A stretch of DNA of 64,000 nt from Pseudomonas sp. PDNC002 (lineage in GTDB: Bacteria; Pseudomonadota; Gammaproteobacteria; Pseudomonadales; Pseudomonadaceae). The DNA is taken from contig NZ_CP070356.1 of assembly GCF_016919445.1 (NCBI RefSeq), forward strand, positions 5,273,502 through 5,337,501, in the 5' to 3' direction. Under the pieces are notes generated by a model. The model made no database searches. It saw only the letters and a program-made list of their open reading frames with translations, and was not told the origin of the DNA. Within the stretch, counting starts at the first letter, position 1. Each line of letters starts with the position of its first letter. Position numbers and translations under genes: made by a program. Of the stretch, positions 1 to 11,603 are shown piece after piece.

Positions 1-2047
<2,047 letters not shown>

Positions 2048-2053
2048 CACGTA

Positions 2054-2869
2054 TCAGAAATCCAGAAGTTCGCGGAGTTGGCCCTGCAGTTTACGGGTCA
2101 GTGGCCCGACCGGCCAAGCACACTCGGCAACGCCGCGCACCGGCCAGATACCGTAGAGACTGTTGCAGAGAAAGACCTCGTCGGCCTGCGCCAGTTCGCT
2201 GTGCTCGATATCACGGACGATGACCGGCAAACCCAGGTCGCGCGCGCGCTCGATGATTTCCGCGCGCATCACGCCAGCGACGCCGCAGCGACTGAGCTCG
2301 GCGGTGATCAGCTCACCACGCCTCACCAGGAACAGGTTGCTGAACACTCCCTCGACGATCCGCCCGGAAACATCGCGCATCAATCCTTCGGCGAAGGCCG
2401 GGTCGCTCCATTCGGCGCGAGCCAGGACCTGCTCCAGGCGATTGAGGTGCTTGAGACCGGCCAGCAGCGGTTGCTCGGCCAGGCGGGTCGCGCAAGGGAA
2501 AAGCGTCACACCCTCTTCCCGGTTCTTCGCCGGGTAGGCCGGCGCAGCCGAGGCCAGCAGCAGACGCCGCACCTGGGCATCGGCCTGTGGCGCATAGCCA
2601 CGCGCGCCATCGCCACGGGTCAGGATCAGCTTGGCGACGCCATCGCCGAGCAAGGCGGAAAAACGCAGGAGTTCATCTTCGAAGAGATCGAGGGAGACCG
2701 GCAGGGACAGGCGGCGAACGCCCTCCTCCAGCCTCGCCTGATGGCGTGCCAGCAGGCGCGGACGGCCTGCGGACACGCGGATGGTCTCGAACAGCCCGTC
2801 GCCGTAAGCCAGCCCGCGATCACGCGCGGACAGGGCCTCGGCGTTCTGGCCGTCGATCCAGCTCAACAT
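2054..2869 (-). CDS. pabC: Aminodeoxychorismate lyase
   Basis: PabC is a fold-type IV PLP enzyme that releases pyruvate from 4-amino-4-deoxychorismate to give p-aminobenzoate for folate. The predicted 271-residue protein has the family AYGDGLFETI motif at residues 21-30 and the PLP lysine in GLKHLNR (K140). A longer open frame reaches 2989, but the start is placed at 2869 because its ATG shares the A of the fabF stop codon (TGATG), and homologues begin with this N-terminus. Coupling to fabF is standard in Pseudomonas. Confidence 0.94.
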   Translation of the reverse strand: MLSWIDGQNAEALSARDRGLAYGDGLFETIRVSAGRPRLLARHQARLEEGVRRLSLPVSLDLFEDELLRFSALLGDGVAKLILTRGDGARGYAPQADAQVRRLLLASAAPAYPAKNREEGVTLFPCATRLAEQPLLAGLKHLNRLEQVLARAEWSDPAFAEGLMRDVSGRIVEGVFSNLFLVRRGELITAELSRCGVAGVMRAEIIERARDLGLPVIVRDIEHSELAQADEVFLCNSLYGIWPVRGVAECAWPVGPLTRKLQGQLRELLDF

Positions 2870-4113
2870 CAGCCGTGGAACCGGCGGAACACCAGGGAAC
2901 CGTTGGTGCCACCGAAGCCGAAGGAGTTGGACAGGGCGACGTCGATCGGACGTTCCTTGGCCTGATGGGCGACCAGGTCGAGGTCGCAACCTTCGTCGGG
3001 GTTGTCCAGGTTGATGGTCGGCGGAGCGACCTGATCACGCAGCGCGAGGACGCAGAAGATCGCCTCGACCGCACCGGCAGCGCCCAGCAGGTGGCCGGTC
3101 ATGGACTTGGTGGAGCTCATCGACAGCTTGTGGGCGTGGTCGCCGAAGATCGACTTCACCGCGGCGATTTCCGCCACGTCGCCAGCCGGCGTGGAGGTGC
3201 CGTGAGCGTTGATGTAGTCGACCTGCTCGGCGTTCAGCCCGGCGTCACGTAGCGCGGCCTTCATGCAGCGCGCGGCACCGGCACCGTCTTCCGGCGGAGC
3301 GGTCATGTGGAAGGCATCGCCGCTCATGCCGAAGCCGACGACTTCAGCGTAGATGCGCGCGCCACGAGCCTTGGCGTGCTCGAGTTCTTCCAGGACCAGG
3401 GAACCGGCACCATCGGACAGCACGAAGCCGTCACGATCCTTGTCCCACGGACGGCTGGCCTTGGTCGGCTCGTCGTTGCGGGTGGACAGCGCGCGGGCTG
3501 CGCCAAAACCGCCCAGACCAAGACCGCAGGCCGCCATCTCGGCGCCGCCGGCGACCATTACGTCAGCGTCGCCATAAGCGATGTTGCGTGCGGCCATGCC
3601 GATGTTGTGGGTACCGGTGGTGCAAGCCGTGGTGATTGCGTAGTTGGGCCCCTGCAGACCAAGGTTGATCGACAGGAATCCGGAAACCATGTTGATGACC
3701 GAACCGGGCACGAAGAACGGCGAGATGCGCCGCGGGCCCTGCTCGAACAGCGAGCGACAGGTGTTTTCGATGTTGGTCAGACCGCCGATGCCCGAACCGA
3801 TGGCAACGCCGATGCGTTCACGGTTGGCGTCGGTGACTTCCAGACCGGAGTCGCGCACCGCCTGATAGCTGGCGGCAAGGCCGTACTGGATGAACAGGTC
3901 GAGTTTGCGAGCTTCCTTGGCGGACATGTATTGCTCGACATCGAACCCCTTCACCGAGCCGCCGAAGCGGGTGGAAAAGGCGGACAGGTCCATGTGTTCG
4001 ATCGGGGCGATACCGCTGCGCCCGGCGAGAATGCCTTCCCAACTGCTCGGCACATCCACACCCAGGGGCGACAACATACCCATGCCGGTGATGACGACGC
4101 GTCTACGCGACAC
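2869..4113 (-). CDS. fabF: 3-oxoacyl-[acyl-carrier-protein] synthase II
   Basis: FabF is the condensing enzyme that elongates acyl-ACP with malonyl-ACP. The 414-residue protein carries the complete Cys-His-His triad: C164 in [11 protein letters not shown]304 in [11 protein letters not shown] and H341 in TGHLLGAAG. The start is a GTG at 4113 preceded by a GGAAG ribosome site. It follows acpP across a 118-bp gap that contains an intrinsic terminator, so its expression probably depends on read-through or on its own weak promoter. It is coupled to pabC downstream. Confidence 0.97.
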   Translation of the reverse strand: MSRRRVVITGMGMLSPLGVDVPSSWEGILAGRSGIAPIEHMDLSAFSTRFGGSVKGFDVEQYMSAKEARKLDLFIQYGLAASYQAVRDSGLEVTDANRERIGVAIGSGIGGLTNIENTCRSLFEQGPRRISPFFVPGSVINMVSGFLSINLGLQGPNYAITTACTTGTHNIGMAARNIAYGDADVMVAGGAEMAACGLGLGGFGAARALSTRNDEPTKASRPWDKDRDGFVLSDGAGSLVLEELEHAKARGARIYAEVVGFGMSGDAFHMTAPPEDGAGAARCMKAALRDAGLNAEQVDYINAHGTSTPAGDVAEIAAVKSIFGDHAHKLSMSSTKSMTGHLLGAAGAVEAIFCVLALRDQVAPPTINLDNPDEGCDLDLVAHQAKERPIDVALSNSFGFGGTNGSLVFRRFHG

Positions 4114-4170
4114 TGTGACTTCCTCTCATACGTTTCACGGCAATAACGCCGGCTGATGCCGGCGTTAAAG

Positions 4171-4206
4171 AAAAGCCGCACGCCTTTGCAGGCCGTGCGG
4201 CTTCTT
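4171..4206 (-). terminator. Intrinsic terminator between acpP and fabF
   Basis: On the minus strand a GCCGCACG / CGTGCGGC stem is followed by TTTTCTTT. It lies 26 bp past the acpP stop. A second perfect hairpin without a T tract (stem AACGCCGGC, plus-strand 4145-4166) follows it before fabF. Together they could attenuate transcription so that ACP is made in excess over FabF. Confidence 0.75.
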
Positions 4207-4231
4207 TCGTCGGGGAACCGACGACTACGTC

Positions 4232-4468
4232 TTATGCCTGGTGGGCAACGATGTAGTCGATGGCTTCCTGAACGGTGGTGATCTTTTCGGCTTGCTCGTC
4301 GGGGATTTCGGTCTCGAATTCCTCTTCCAGAGCCATCACCAGCTCAACGGTGTCAAGGGAGTCGGCGCCCAGGTCTTCGACGAAGGAAGCGCTGTTGGTA
4401 ACCTCTTCTTCCTTAACGCCGAGTTGCTCAGCAACGATCTTCTTAACGCGTTCTTCGATGGTGCTCAT
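4232..4468 (-). CDS. acpP: Acyl carrier protein
   Basis: AcpP carries growing acyl chains as thioesters on 4'-phosphopantetheine in the cytoplasm. The 78-residue acidic protein has the attachment serine S37 in the invariant GADSLDT motif. It is preceded by fabG at 191 bp, with a promoter of its own in that gap, and followed by a terminator, as expected for a protein made in large amounts. Confidence 0.98.
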   Translation of the reverse strand: MSTIEERVKKIVAEQLGVKEEEVTNSASFVEDLGADSLDTVELVMALEEEFETEIPDEQAEKITTVQEAIDYIVAHQA

Positions 4469-4518
4469 ACCTTGTTTTCACTCCTATGGACAATCCGTAC
4501 AGCTGGGCTGCGGGTAAG

Positions 4519-4546
4519 TGTATAGAAAGGGTTTTCTGCATTTCAA
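4519..4546 (-). promoter_or_regulatory. Candidate sigma-70 promoter for acpP
   Basis: On the minus strand TTGAAA and TATACA are separated by 16 bases. The predicted start site gives a leader of about 45 bases before the acpP ATG at 4468. It lies in the unusually long fabG-acpP gap. This is a motif match only. Confidence 0.45.
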
Positions 4547-4659
4547 GCTGAACGCTGACGCCCCTTCCCGGCAATCCAGATGCTTTGTCTATTCCAGCGT
4601 CACAACGCTTGGAGAATTTAGACAGCGCATAGGACATCGCCACGAAGGAACACGTCACA

Positions 4660-5403
4660 TCAACTCATGTACATTCCGCCATTCACCGGTACCGTGGCAC
4701 CCGTTACATAAGCTGCGCCCTCGGAAGCGAGGAATGCTACCACTTTGGCGATCTCTTCGGCTTGTCCCAGTCGACCCAGCGGAATCTGGCCGAGCAGCGC
4801 TTCACGCTGGGCTTCCGGCAGTTCACGGGTCATGTCGGTATCGATGAAGCCCGGAGCGACCGCGTTGACAGTGATAGCACGGGAACCGACTTCGCGCGCC
4901 AGCGCGCGGGTAAAGCCTTCCAGACCGGCCTTCGCGGCAGCGTAGTTGGTCTGCCCGGCATTGCCCATGGCACCGACCACGGAGCCGATATTGATGATGC
5001 GACCCCAGCGCGCCTTGGTCATGCCGCGCAGCACGGCTTTCGACAGACGGTAGAGGCTGTTGAGGTTGGTATTGACCACGTCGAACCACTCGTCGTCTTT
5101 CATGCGCATCAGCAGGTTATCGCGCGTGATGCCGGCGTTATTGACGACGATGGCCGGGGCACCGGACTCTTTCTGAATCGCTTCGACGACGGCGGTCACC
5201 GACTCGTCGTTGGAGACGTCCAGCACCATGCCCGAACCCTGGATGCCATTTTCCTTCAGGTACTCGGAAATCTTCTGTGCGCCGGACTCGCTGGTGGCGG
5301 TGCCAACCACGGTGGCACCCATGCGACCCAGTTCCAGTGCGATGGCCTGGCCAATACCACGGCTCGCGCCGGTAACCAGGGCAACCTTACCTTGCAGACT
5401 CAT
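4660..5403 (-). CDS. fabG: 3-oxoacyl-[acyl-carrier-protein] reductase
   Basis: FabG is the NADPH-dependent short-chain reductase that performs the first reduction of each fatty-acid elongation cycle. The 247-residue protein has the TGASRGIG cofactor motif at 11-18, NNAG at 88-91 and the catalytic S141, Y154 and K158. An AGGAGA ribosome site precedes the ATG at 5403. It lies 14 bp downstream of fabD in the fabD-fabG-acpP-fabF order. Confidence 0.97.
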   Translation of the reverse strand: MSLQGKVALVTGASRGIGQAIALELGRMGATVVGTATSESGAQKISEYLKENGIQGSGMVLDVSNDESVTAVVEAIQKESGAPAIVVNNAGITRDNLLMRMKDDEWFDVVNTNLNSLYRLSKAVLRGMTKARWGRIINIGSVVGAMGNAGQTNYAAAKAGLEGFTRALAREVGSRAITVNAVAPGFIDTDMTRELPEAQREALLGQIPLGRLGQAEEIAKVVAFLASEGAAYVTGATVPVNGGMYMS

Positions 5404-5417
5404 GCCTTATCTCCTGT

Positions 5418-6356
5418 TCAAGCCAGAGCCGCGCGGGCCGCACCGAAGGCGTCCGCGGAGTCCAGATTGTGGGTGGTCACGCCCTTGGCGCAACGCTTGT
5501 TCAAACCTGCCAGCACCTTGCCCGGACCGCACTCGACCAGATCGGTGATGCCCTTCTCGGCCAGCAGCTGGACGCTCTCGACCCAACGGACCGGGCTGTA
5601 CAGCTGCGCCAACAGGTCGCGCTTGAGCGCGGCCAGGTCAGCCGGAACCTGGGCGGTGACGTTCTGCACCAGGGCGATCTGCGGCATCTGCCACTGAACA
5701 GCCTCGACAGCCTCGGCGAAACGCTCAGCAGCCGGGCGCATCAGCTCGCAGTGCGACGGCACACTGACCGGCAGCGCTACGGCGCGTTTGGCGCCACGAG
5801 CCTTGCAGCCCTCGATGGCACGCTCGACAGCCTTGGCCGCGCCGGCGATCACCACCTGGCCCGGCGCGTTGAAGTTCACGGCGCTGACCACTTCACCCTG
5901 GGCCGCTTCGGCGCAGGCTGCCAGCACGTCGGCGTCTTCCAGGCCGAGGATGGCGGCCATGCCACCGGTACCAGCCGGGACGGCTTCCTGCATCAGTTGA
6001 CCGCGGCGCTCTACCAGCTTCACTGCATCAGCGAATGCCAGGCTGCCGGCGGCGACCAGCGCGGAATACTCGCCCAGGCTGTGGCCGGCGACGTAGGCCG
6101 GCTGCACACCACCTTCGGCCTGCCACAGGCGCCACAGAGCGATGGAGGCAGTGAGGATGGCGGGCTGGGTCTTGTCGGTCTGGTTCAGGCGCTCTTCCGG
6201 GCCTTCCTGTACCAGGGCCCAAAGGTCATAACCCAGGGCGGCGGAAGCTTCGGCGAAGGTATCGCGCACGATGGCGTGTTGAGCACCCAGCTCGGCGAGC
6301 ATGCCGAGCGACTGCGAACCTTGACCGGGGAATACGAAGGCGAGGGATGCGGACAT
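5418..6356 (-). CDS. fabD: Malonyl-CoA:ACP transacylase
   Basis: FabD loads malonyl groups from CoA onto ACP. The 312-residue protein has the GQGSQ oxyanion motif at 11-15, the nucleophile S93 in GHSLGE, an arginine in the RRGQLMQEA stretch near 117, and H202 in PSHCELM, which completes the Ser-His pair. It is the third fatty-acid gene in the leftward operon and follows plsX by about 100 bp. Confidence 0.97.
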   Translation of the reverse strand: MSASLAFVFPGQGSQSLGMLAELGAQHAIVRDTFAEASAALGYDLWALVQEGPEERLNQTDKTQPAILTASIALWRLWQAEGGVQPAYVAGHSLGEYSALVAAGSLAFADAVKLVERRGQLMQEAVPAGTGGMAAILGLEDADVLAACAEAAQGEVVSAVNFNAPGQVVIAGAAKAVERAIEGCKARGAKRAVALPVSVPSHCELMRPAAERFAEAVEAVQWQMPQIALVQNVTAQVPADLAALKRDLLAQLYSPVRWVESVQLLAEKGITDLVECGPGKVLAGLNKRCAKGVTTHNLDSADAFGAARAALA

Positions 6357-6460
6357 TGCAACAGGTCCCTTTTGTCTGTGTCGTCAAATGGATAACGCCG
6401 GCGAGAGCCTGGCGCATTGAACTGACAGTTGGATGACGGTCTGACGACCGCGGTCACACA

Positions 6461-7468
6461 TTAGAGCAGATGTTCCAGGCGACCATGCAGTCGCTGGGGC
6501 AGATTCTCGCGAACTTCCAGCAGCGCGCGGCGCAAGGCGCTCTGGATGCCCTCCTCTTTCGCACTGCCGTGACTCTTCACCACGATGCCCTGCAAACCCA
6601 GGAAACTCGCGCCATTGTGCTGGGATGGCGTGAGGTCGCCGCGCAGGCGCCGGAGGAACGGCATCGCCATCAGGCCAACCGCCCTGGCCGGCAGGCTGGA
6701 ATTGAACAACTCTTCCAGACGCGCCGCGACCATCGCCGCCAATCCCTCACTGGACTTGAGCAGGATGTTGCCGACGAATCCGTCGCAGACCACCACATCG
6801 GCCAGACCACGATAAAGACCATCGCCTTCTATGTAGCCGATGTAGTTCACGCCGCGCGCCTGCTGCAGGAGACTGGCCGCCAGCTTCACCTGCTGGTTGC
6901 CCTTGATGTCTTCGGTACCGACGTTCAGCAGCGCGACCCTGGGATTGCTCTTGCCCAACGCTTCGGCCGCCACGGCGCCCATCACGGCGAACTGGTAGAG
7001 GTGCTCGGCACTGCAGTCGACGTTGGCGCCCAGGTCCAGCAGATGGCAATGGCCGGTCTGCGTCGGAACGGCAGTGACCATCGCAGGGCGATCGATGCCG
7101 GGCAACGTCTTGAGCAGATAACGGGACAGCGCCATCAGGGCACCGGTATTGCCGGCACTGACGCAGGCATGGGCCTTGCCATCACGAACCAGCTCGAGGG
7201 CAACACGCATGGAAGAATCGGGCTTGCCACGCAACGCCTGGGACGGACGCTCGTCCATCGTGATGACTTCACTGGCAGGGTGGACATGAAGACGCTGACG
7301 CTCGACCGGGGACAGTCCGCGCAGGTGTTCTTCGATCAGATGAGCTTGGCCGACAAGGACCAGCTGGAGGGAGGAATACTCGGCCAGAAAGGAAATGCAG
7401 GCCGGAACAATGCAGTGGGGACCGTAGTCCCCACCCATTGCATCAATCGCGATGATTGGTGCGGACAA
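6461..7468 (-). CDS. plsX: Phosphate acyltransferase PlsX
   Basis: PlsX converts acyl-ACP to acyl-phosphate, the acyl donor for PlsY in phosphatidic acid synthesis. The conserved DAMGGDYGP segment occurs near residue 9, and the 335-residue length fits. The start must be a TTG at 7468: the frame reads TTG-TCC-GCA and no ATG or GTG lies between it and the conserved [10 protein letters not shown]. The TTG is only 3 bases after the rpmF stop, so initiation may rely on coupling to L32 translation. Confidence 0.95.
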   Translation of the reverse strand: MSAPIIAIDAMGGDYGPHCIVPACISFLAEYSSLQLVLVGQAHLIEEHLRGLSPVERQRLHVHPASEVITMDERPSQALRGKPDSSMRVALELVRDGKAHACVSAGNTGALMALSRYLLKTLPGIDRPAMVTAVPTQTGHCHLLDLGANVDCSAEHLYQFAVMGAVAAEALGKSNPRVALLNVGTEDIKGNQQVKLAASLLQQARGVNYIGYIEGDGLYRGLADVVVCDGFVGNILLKSSEGLAAMVAARLEELFNSSLPARAVGLMAMPFLRRLRGDLTPSQHNGASFLGLQGIVVKSHGSAKEEGIQSALRRALLEVRENLPQRLHGRLEHLL

Positions 7469-7471
7469 AGA

Positions 7472-7654
7472 TTACTCGTCAGAGCCTTTGTCTACGACCT
7501 TGCGGCCGCGATAGAAACCGTCCGGGGAGACGTGGTGGCGCAGGTGAACTTCACCGGTGCTCTTTTCCACGGACAGAGCGCTCGCGTCCAGGGCATCGTG
7601 CGAACGACGCATGTCACGAGCGGAACGGGATTTTTTGTTCTGCTGAACAGCCAT
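7472..7654 (-). CDS. rpmF: 50S ribosomal protein L32
   Basis: The 60-residue, very basic protein begins [20 protein letters not shown] and contains [17 protein letters not shown], which is diagnostic of bacterial L32. This Pseudomonas form lacks the zinc-binding cysteines found in some phyla. It is embedded in the yceD-rpmF-plsX order conserved in proteobacteria, linking ribosome assembly to phospholipid synthesis. Confidence 0.97.
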   Translation of the reverse strand: MAVQQNKKSRSARDMRRSHDALDASALSVEKSTGEVHLRHHVSPDGFYRGRKVVDKGSDE

Positions 7655-7667
7655 GATTGATTAACTC

Positions 7668-8198
7668 CTAAACGTTTGGGTCACGCTTCAACTGCGCCAG
7701 TACGCTGAACGGGTTTGGCCGCTCTTCGACGTTCTCGCTCGGCTCGGGCGCTGTAGCGTATCCCACCGGCTGCTGGCAATCCTCAGGGTCATGGACCGGC
7801 ACGATGGGCAAGGCGAGCAGCAACTCGTCCTCGGCCAGCGAGGTCAGGTCGATGGGGTCATCCCCCACTTCCAGCGCATCGTAGCCATTGGGCAGATCAT
7901 CGATCGACTTGCCTTCCGGAATGATGACGTAATCGTACGCACCACCCACATGGAAGTTAGCCGGCTCGAGACAGCGCTGGCATACCATGCTCACCTCGGC
8001 GTCGAGTTCGACGTGCATGACCGCCAGTTTCTGCTCGTCACGGAAGAAAGAAAACTTCGCGTGGACATCGCCGTCACTGCTGGTCAGTTGCTCGCTGAGA
8101 CGTGCCATCTTGGCGATCGGCAGCACACCCTCGAGGGTGGCGGCGCGCTCTACCAGTTTGCGCGGATCAACGTGAGGTGGTATCGGTCCATTCAACAT
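7668..8198 (-). CDS. yceD: YceD/DUF177 family protein (23S rRNA accumulation factor)
   Basis: YceD homologues are needed for normal 23S rRNA accumulation and are nearly always upstream of rpmF. The 176-residue protein has the family CxxC motif in MVCQRCLEP, an acidic middle region, the VPVHD stretch and a C-terminal NPFSVLAQLKR signature. The ATG at 8198 is chosen because homologues begin with the matching ...PPHVDPRKL segment. It lies only about 10 bases from a perfect -10 element, so the transcript would be almost leaderless. Confidence 0.92.
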   Translation of the reverse strand: MLNGPIPPHVDPRKLVERAATLEGVLPIAKMARLSEQLTSSDGDVHAKFSFFRDEQKLAVMHVELDAEVSMVCQRCLEPANFHVGGAYDYVIIPEGKSIDDLPNGYDALEVGDDPIDLTSLAEDELLLALPIVPVHDPEDCQQPVGYATAPEPSENVEERPNPFSVLAQLKRDPNV

Positions 8199-8207
8199 AA
8201 GCGCGCC

Positions 8208-8235
8208 ATTATAGGGATGCACCTGAAGCTGTCAA
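8208..8235 (-). promoter_or_regulatory. Near-ideal sigma-70 promoter for the yceD-rpmF-plsX-fab run
   Basis: On the minus strand TTGACA (6/6) and TATAAT (6/6) are separated by 16 bases. The expected start site is near 8201, only a few bases upstream of the yceD ATG at 8198. This appears to be the head promoter of the ribosomal/lipid operon. Confidence 0.8.
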
Positions 8236-8310
8236 AGGAAATTAGCCATAAACCGCTGTATGGACAGCCCTTTTCGCTAGAATCGCCATGACGCTCCACA
8301 GGAATATTCC

Positions 8311-8889
8311 ATGCTACCCCTGATCCTCGCTTCCAGCTCACCCTACCGTCGCGAACTGCTGCAGCGCCTGCGCCTGCCCTTCGAATGCGCCAGCCCCGAC
8401 ATTGATGAAACTCCGCACCCCGACGAAAGCGCCGCTCACTTGGTACGCCGACTGGCCGAGAGCAAAGCGCGCGCCCTGAGCGAACGCTACCCCGACCATC
8501 TGATTATCGGCTCGGACCAGGCTGCGGTGAATGGCGATCAAATCCTCGGCAAGCCGCACAACATCGAACGCGCCACGGAGCAATTGAAAGCCGCCAGCGG
8601 CAAGAGCGTCAGCTTCCTGACCGGACTTTGCCTGCTGAACAGCCAGAGCGGTGAAGCCCGGGTCGATTGCGTCCCCTTCACCGTGCACTTCCGCGAACTC
8701 GACGAAGCACGCATTCGCCGCTACCTGGAGGCCGAACAACCCTTCGACTGCGCCGGCAGCTTCAAGGCCGAGGGCCTGGGCGTCAGCCTGTTCCGCGCGA
8801 CCGAAGGTGAAGATGCCACCAGCCTGGTCGGCCTGCCGTTGATCCGCCTGGTGGACATGCTGCTCGCCGAGCAGGTGCCCGTCCCCTAA
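8311..8889 (+). CDS. yceF: Maf/YceF-family nucleotide pyrophosphatase
   Basis: Maf proteins of the YceF subgroup hydrolyse 7-methyl-GTP and related modified nucleotides. The 192-residue protein starts with the LILASSSPYRRELL motif, has the DETP and IIGSDQ motifs that place the catalytic aspartate and metal site, and ends with SLVGLPLIRLVDML. It closely resembles E. coli YceF, which is also next to yceD and rluC. It is transcribed divergently from yceD and ends at a terminator shared with sppA. Confidence 0.94.
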   Translation: MLPLILASSSPYRRELLQRLRLPFECASPDIDETPHPDESAAHLVRRLAESKARALSERYPDHLIIGSDQAAVNGDQILGKPHNIERATEQLKAASGKSVSFLTGLCLLNSQSGEARVDCVPFTVHFRELDEARIRRYLEAEQPFDCAGSFKAEGLGVSLFRATEGEDATSLVGLPLIRLVDMLLAEQVPVP

Positions 8890-8920
8890 AAAAGAAAGCC
8901 TGACTCGAAAACCTGAAACA

Positions 8921-8951
8921 AAAAGGCCTGGCTACTGCCAGGCCTTTTCTT
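8921..8951. terminator. Bidirectional terminator between yceF and sppA
   Basis: A perfect GGCCTGGC / GCCAGGCC stem with a 4-base loop is flanked by AAAA on the left and TTTTCTTTCC on the right. It serves the convergent genes yceF (+) and sppA (-). Confidence 0.85.
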
Positions 8952-8972
8952 TCCTTATATAAGGAAGAGCAT

Positions 8973-9968
8973 TCAGCGCAGAGCCGGCCCCTGGAAACCC
9001 ATCCACATCGCCATGTGCTCGGCGACACTGGCGCCCAACTTTTTGGTGAAGCGATCGAAGGCGGTTTCCTGGACGGTGTAGTCCACCACCTCCTTCTCCT
9101 TGATGATCTCGCGCGCCACGTAGCTGGTGCTACCCAGACCGTCGATCAAGCCCAACTGCAGCGCCTGCTCGCCGGACCAGATCAGGCCGGAGAACAGCTC
9201 CGGATGTTCCTTGTCTTTCAGACGATCGCCACGACCTTTCTTCACCACATCGATGAATTGCTTGTGAGTGGTATCCAGCACCTGCTGCCAGAAGGCCGTC
9301 TCGTCAGCCTTCGGCGGCTGGAACGGATCGAGGAATGCCTTGTGCTCGCCCGAGGTATAGATGCGGCGATCCACACCCAACTTCTCCATGGTACCGACAA
9401 AGCCGAAAGTAGCCGCCGTCACACCGATTGAGCCGACCAGGCTTGCCTTGTCCGCATAGATCTCATCGGCGGCGCTGGCGATGTAATAGGCGCCAGAAGC
9501 CCCCAGGTCACTGATGACCGCGTAGACCTTGATATCCGGATGCTCGCCGCGCAGGCGCTTGATTTCATCGTAGATATAACCAGACTGCACCGGACTGCCG
9601 CCCGGACTATTGATGCGCAGGACGATCCCCTTGGTGCCGGCATCCTCGAATGCCGAACGCAGCGCACCGACGATATTGTCGGCACTGGCCGCTTCGCTGT
9701 CGGCGATCATGCCTTTCACTTCGATCAGTGCCGTATGGCTGGCGCCGCGAGAAGCAGACTTGGACAAGCCACTGAACGGACTGAACAGCGCAAGGGCAAC
9801 GAACAGATAAAGGAAGGTCAGCAACTTGAAGAAAATGCCCCAGCGACGCGAACGGCGCTGCTCCTGCACACCAGCCAGGACCGCCTTTTCGAGCAGCTTC
9901 CAGCTCTTGTCATCACCTGCCACAGCTTGCGCAGCCTTGCTATCGTCCGCCTTCCATTCATCCGACAT
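8973..9968 (-). CDS. sppA: Signal peptide peptidase SppA, short (36-kDa) type
   Basis: This membrane serine protease degrades cleaved signal peptides. A single transmembrane segment lies at about residues 44-64, with the S49 protease domain in the periplasm. The likely Ser-Lys dyad is S158 in GASGAYYIAS and K210 in GEHKAFLDPF; the spacing of 52 equals that of the short Bacillus SppA. The 331-residue length fits a single-domain SppA rather than the 67-kDa E. coli enzyme. Its start shares a base with the stop of the upstream HAD gene. Confidence 0.92.
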   Translation of the reverse strand: MSDEWKADDSKAAQAVAGDDKSWKLLEKAVLAGVQEQRRSRRWGIFFKLLTFLYLFVALALFSPFSGLSKSASRGASHTALIEVKGMIADSEAASADNIVGALRSAFEDAGTKGIVLRINSPGGSPVQSGYIYDEIKRLRGEHPDIKVYAVISDLGASGAYYIASAADEIYADKASLVGSIGVTAATFGFVGTMEKLGVDRRIYTSGEHKAFLDPFQPPKADETAFWQQVLDTTHKQFIDVVKKGRGDRLKDKEHPELFSGLIWSGEQALQLGLIDGLGSTSYVAREIIKEKEVVDYTVQETAFDRFTKKLGASVAEHMAMWMGFQGPALR

Positions 9969-10654
9969 CAGTTGCCCACCTTACGCACCGGTTTTACCGA
10001 ACGCCCGGCCAGCCAGGCGCTCAGCTCGTTGAAATGATCCACTTCCAGCGCCGGAGCATACTCCCGAAGGATCTCCAGCGACTGCGCGCCATAACTCACC
10101 GCCACCGAATCCATCCCGGCGCGGCGCGCCATTTCCAGGTCGAAGGGCGAATCGCCCACCATCAACGCATCACGGGCGCCGACCCGGCAATGCGCGAGAA
10201 TCTCGTGCAGCATGCGCGGATCCGGCTTGCTTGCCGACTCGTCAGCAGCGCGGGTGATATCGAAGAAATCGGTCCAGCCCTGCCCCGCCAGCACGCGGTC
10301 CAGGCCGCGGCGGTTCTTGCCGGTAGCAACAGCCAATTGATAACCCGCATCGCGGAACTCGGCCATTGCCTCAGCGACACCGGGGAACAACGGCGACGGC
10401 TGCACCTCCAGACTCAGGTAATGCTCGCCGTAGTCACGACGAAAGCGATCCAACGGCTCGCCATCCTCAACCTCGGGGTAGAGAGTCTGAATGGCCTCAG
10501 GCAGACCGAGGCCGATAATGCCCTTGATCGCTGCATCACTTCGCTCGGGAAGACCGGAATTGATAGCCGCCACGCGCATCGCCTCGACGATACGCCCCAC
10601 GGAGTCCACCAGCGTGCCATCCCAATCGAAGATCAGCAGGGAATACTCACGCAT
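9968..10654 (-). CDS. HAD-superfamily phosphatase (phosphoglycolate phosphatase-like)
   Basis: The protein has the HAD motif [10 protein letters not shown] with the nucleophile D10 and acid/base D12, a helical cap, and motif [12 protein letters not shown]. At 228 residues it belongs to the HAD-IA branch; the substrate cannot be read from sequence. It is sandwiched between rluC, with an 8-bp overlap, and sppA, with a TGATG overlap, so the three are coupled. Confidence 0.88.
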   Translation of the reverse strand: MREYSLLIFDWDGTLVDSVGRIVEAMRVAAINSGLPERSDAAIKGIIGLGLPEAIQTLYPEVEDGEPLDRFRRDYGEHYLSLEVQPSPLFPGVAEAMAEFRDAGYQLAVATGKNRRGLDRVLAGQGWTDFFDITRAADESASKPDPRMLHEILAHCRVGARDALMVGDSPFDLEMARRAGMDSVAVSYGAQSLEILREYAPALEVDHFNELSAWLAGRSVKPVRKVGN

Positions 10655-11603
10655 TCAGACGCTCCACCGTACGCTGCCAGACCTCGTCCACTGGCGCTTC
10701 CAGCTCCAGCACCGCACCGTCAGGCAATGGCACACGCAGGTAGGCGGAGTGCAGGAACAAGCGCTTGCCGCCCAGCTCGCGAATCTCGCGGGAGAAATCC
10801 TCATCGCCGTACTTGGGATCACCCGCAATGGAGTGACCGGCATGCTTGGCATGCACGCGAATTTGATGGGTACGACCGGTAATCGGGCGCGCCTCAACCA
10901 GCGTGGCGAAATCACCGAAACGGCGCAGCACCTTGAATTCGGTCAGCGCTTCCTTGCCCTCGGGATTCACTTCCACCACACGCTCGCCGGAGCGCAGGTT
11001 GTTCTTGAGCAGTGGCACGGCGATCTGCTTCTTCGCCGCCGGCCAGTTGCCACGCACCAGGGCGTGGTAACGCTTGTCCACAATTCGCTCGCCGCGCAGC
11101 GCATCGTGCAGGTGGCGCAGCATGCTGCGCTTCTTGGCGATCATCAGCAGGCCTGACGTATCACGGTCCAGGCGATGCACCAGCTCCAGGTCCTTGCACT
11201 CCGGACGCAGTTGGCGGAAGGCCTCGATAACCCCGTAATTCAAGCCACTGCCGCCGTGGACAGCGATGCCGGTGGGCTTGTTCACCACGATCAGCGCCTT
11301 GTCTTCGAAGACGATGGAGGCCTCCAGGCGCTCCAGCAGTCCCTGTGCCAGCGGCGCCGGCTCGTCGCGCTCAGCCAGGCGCAGCGGCGGCACACGCACC
11401 ACGTCGCCGGCCTGCAGCTTGTACTCGGGCTTGATGCGACCTTTGTTGACCCGTACCTCACCCTTGCGAAGGATGCGGTAGATCAAGGTCTTGGGCACGC
11501 CCTTGAGCTGGGTGCGGAGGAAATTGTCGATTCGTTGGCCGGCATACTCCGGCGCGACTTCAAGCAGCTGGACGCCGGAAGTCGGAGGGGCGGGATTCGT
11601 CAT
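10647..11603 (-). CDS. rluC: 23S rRNA pseudouridine synthase RluC
   Basis: RluC converts uridines 955, 2504 and 2580 (E. coli numbering) of 23S rRNA to pseudouridine. An S4 RNA-binding domain occupies about residues 20-75. The catalytic D146 lies in HRLDRDTSG. The start at 11603 gives 318 residues; a frame-extended start at 11627 would add eight atypical residues. It is located divergent from rne, the order also seen in E. coli. Confidence 0.95.
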   Translation of the reverse strand: MTNPAPPTSGVQLLEVAPEYAGQRIDNFLRTQLKGVPKTLIYRILRKGEVRVNKGRIKPEYKLQAGDVVRVPPLRLAERDEPAPLAQGLLERLEASIVFEDKALIVVNKPTGIAVHGGSGLNYGVIEAFRQLRPECKDLELVHRLDRDTSGLLMIAKKRSMLRHLHDALRGERIVDKRYHALVRGNWPAAKKQIAVPLLKNNLRSGERVVEVNPEGKEALTEFKVLRRFGDFATLVEARPITGRTHQIRVHAKHAGHSIAGDPKYGDEDFSREIRELGGKRLFLHSAYLRVPLPDGAVLELEAPVDEVWQRTVERLNA

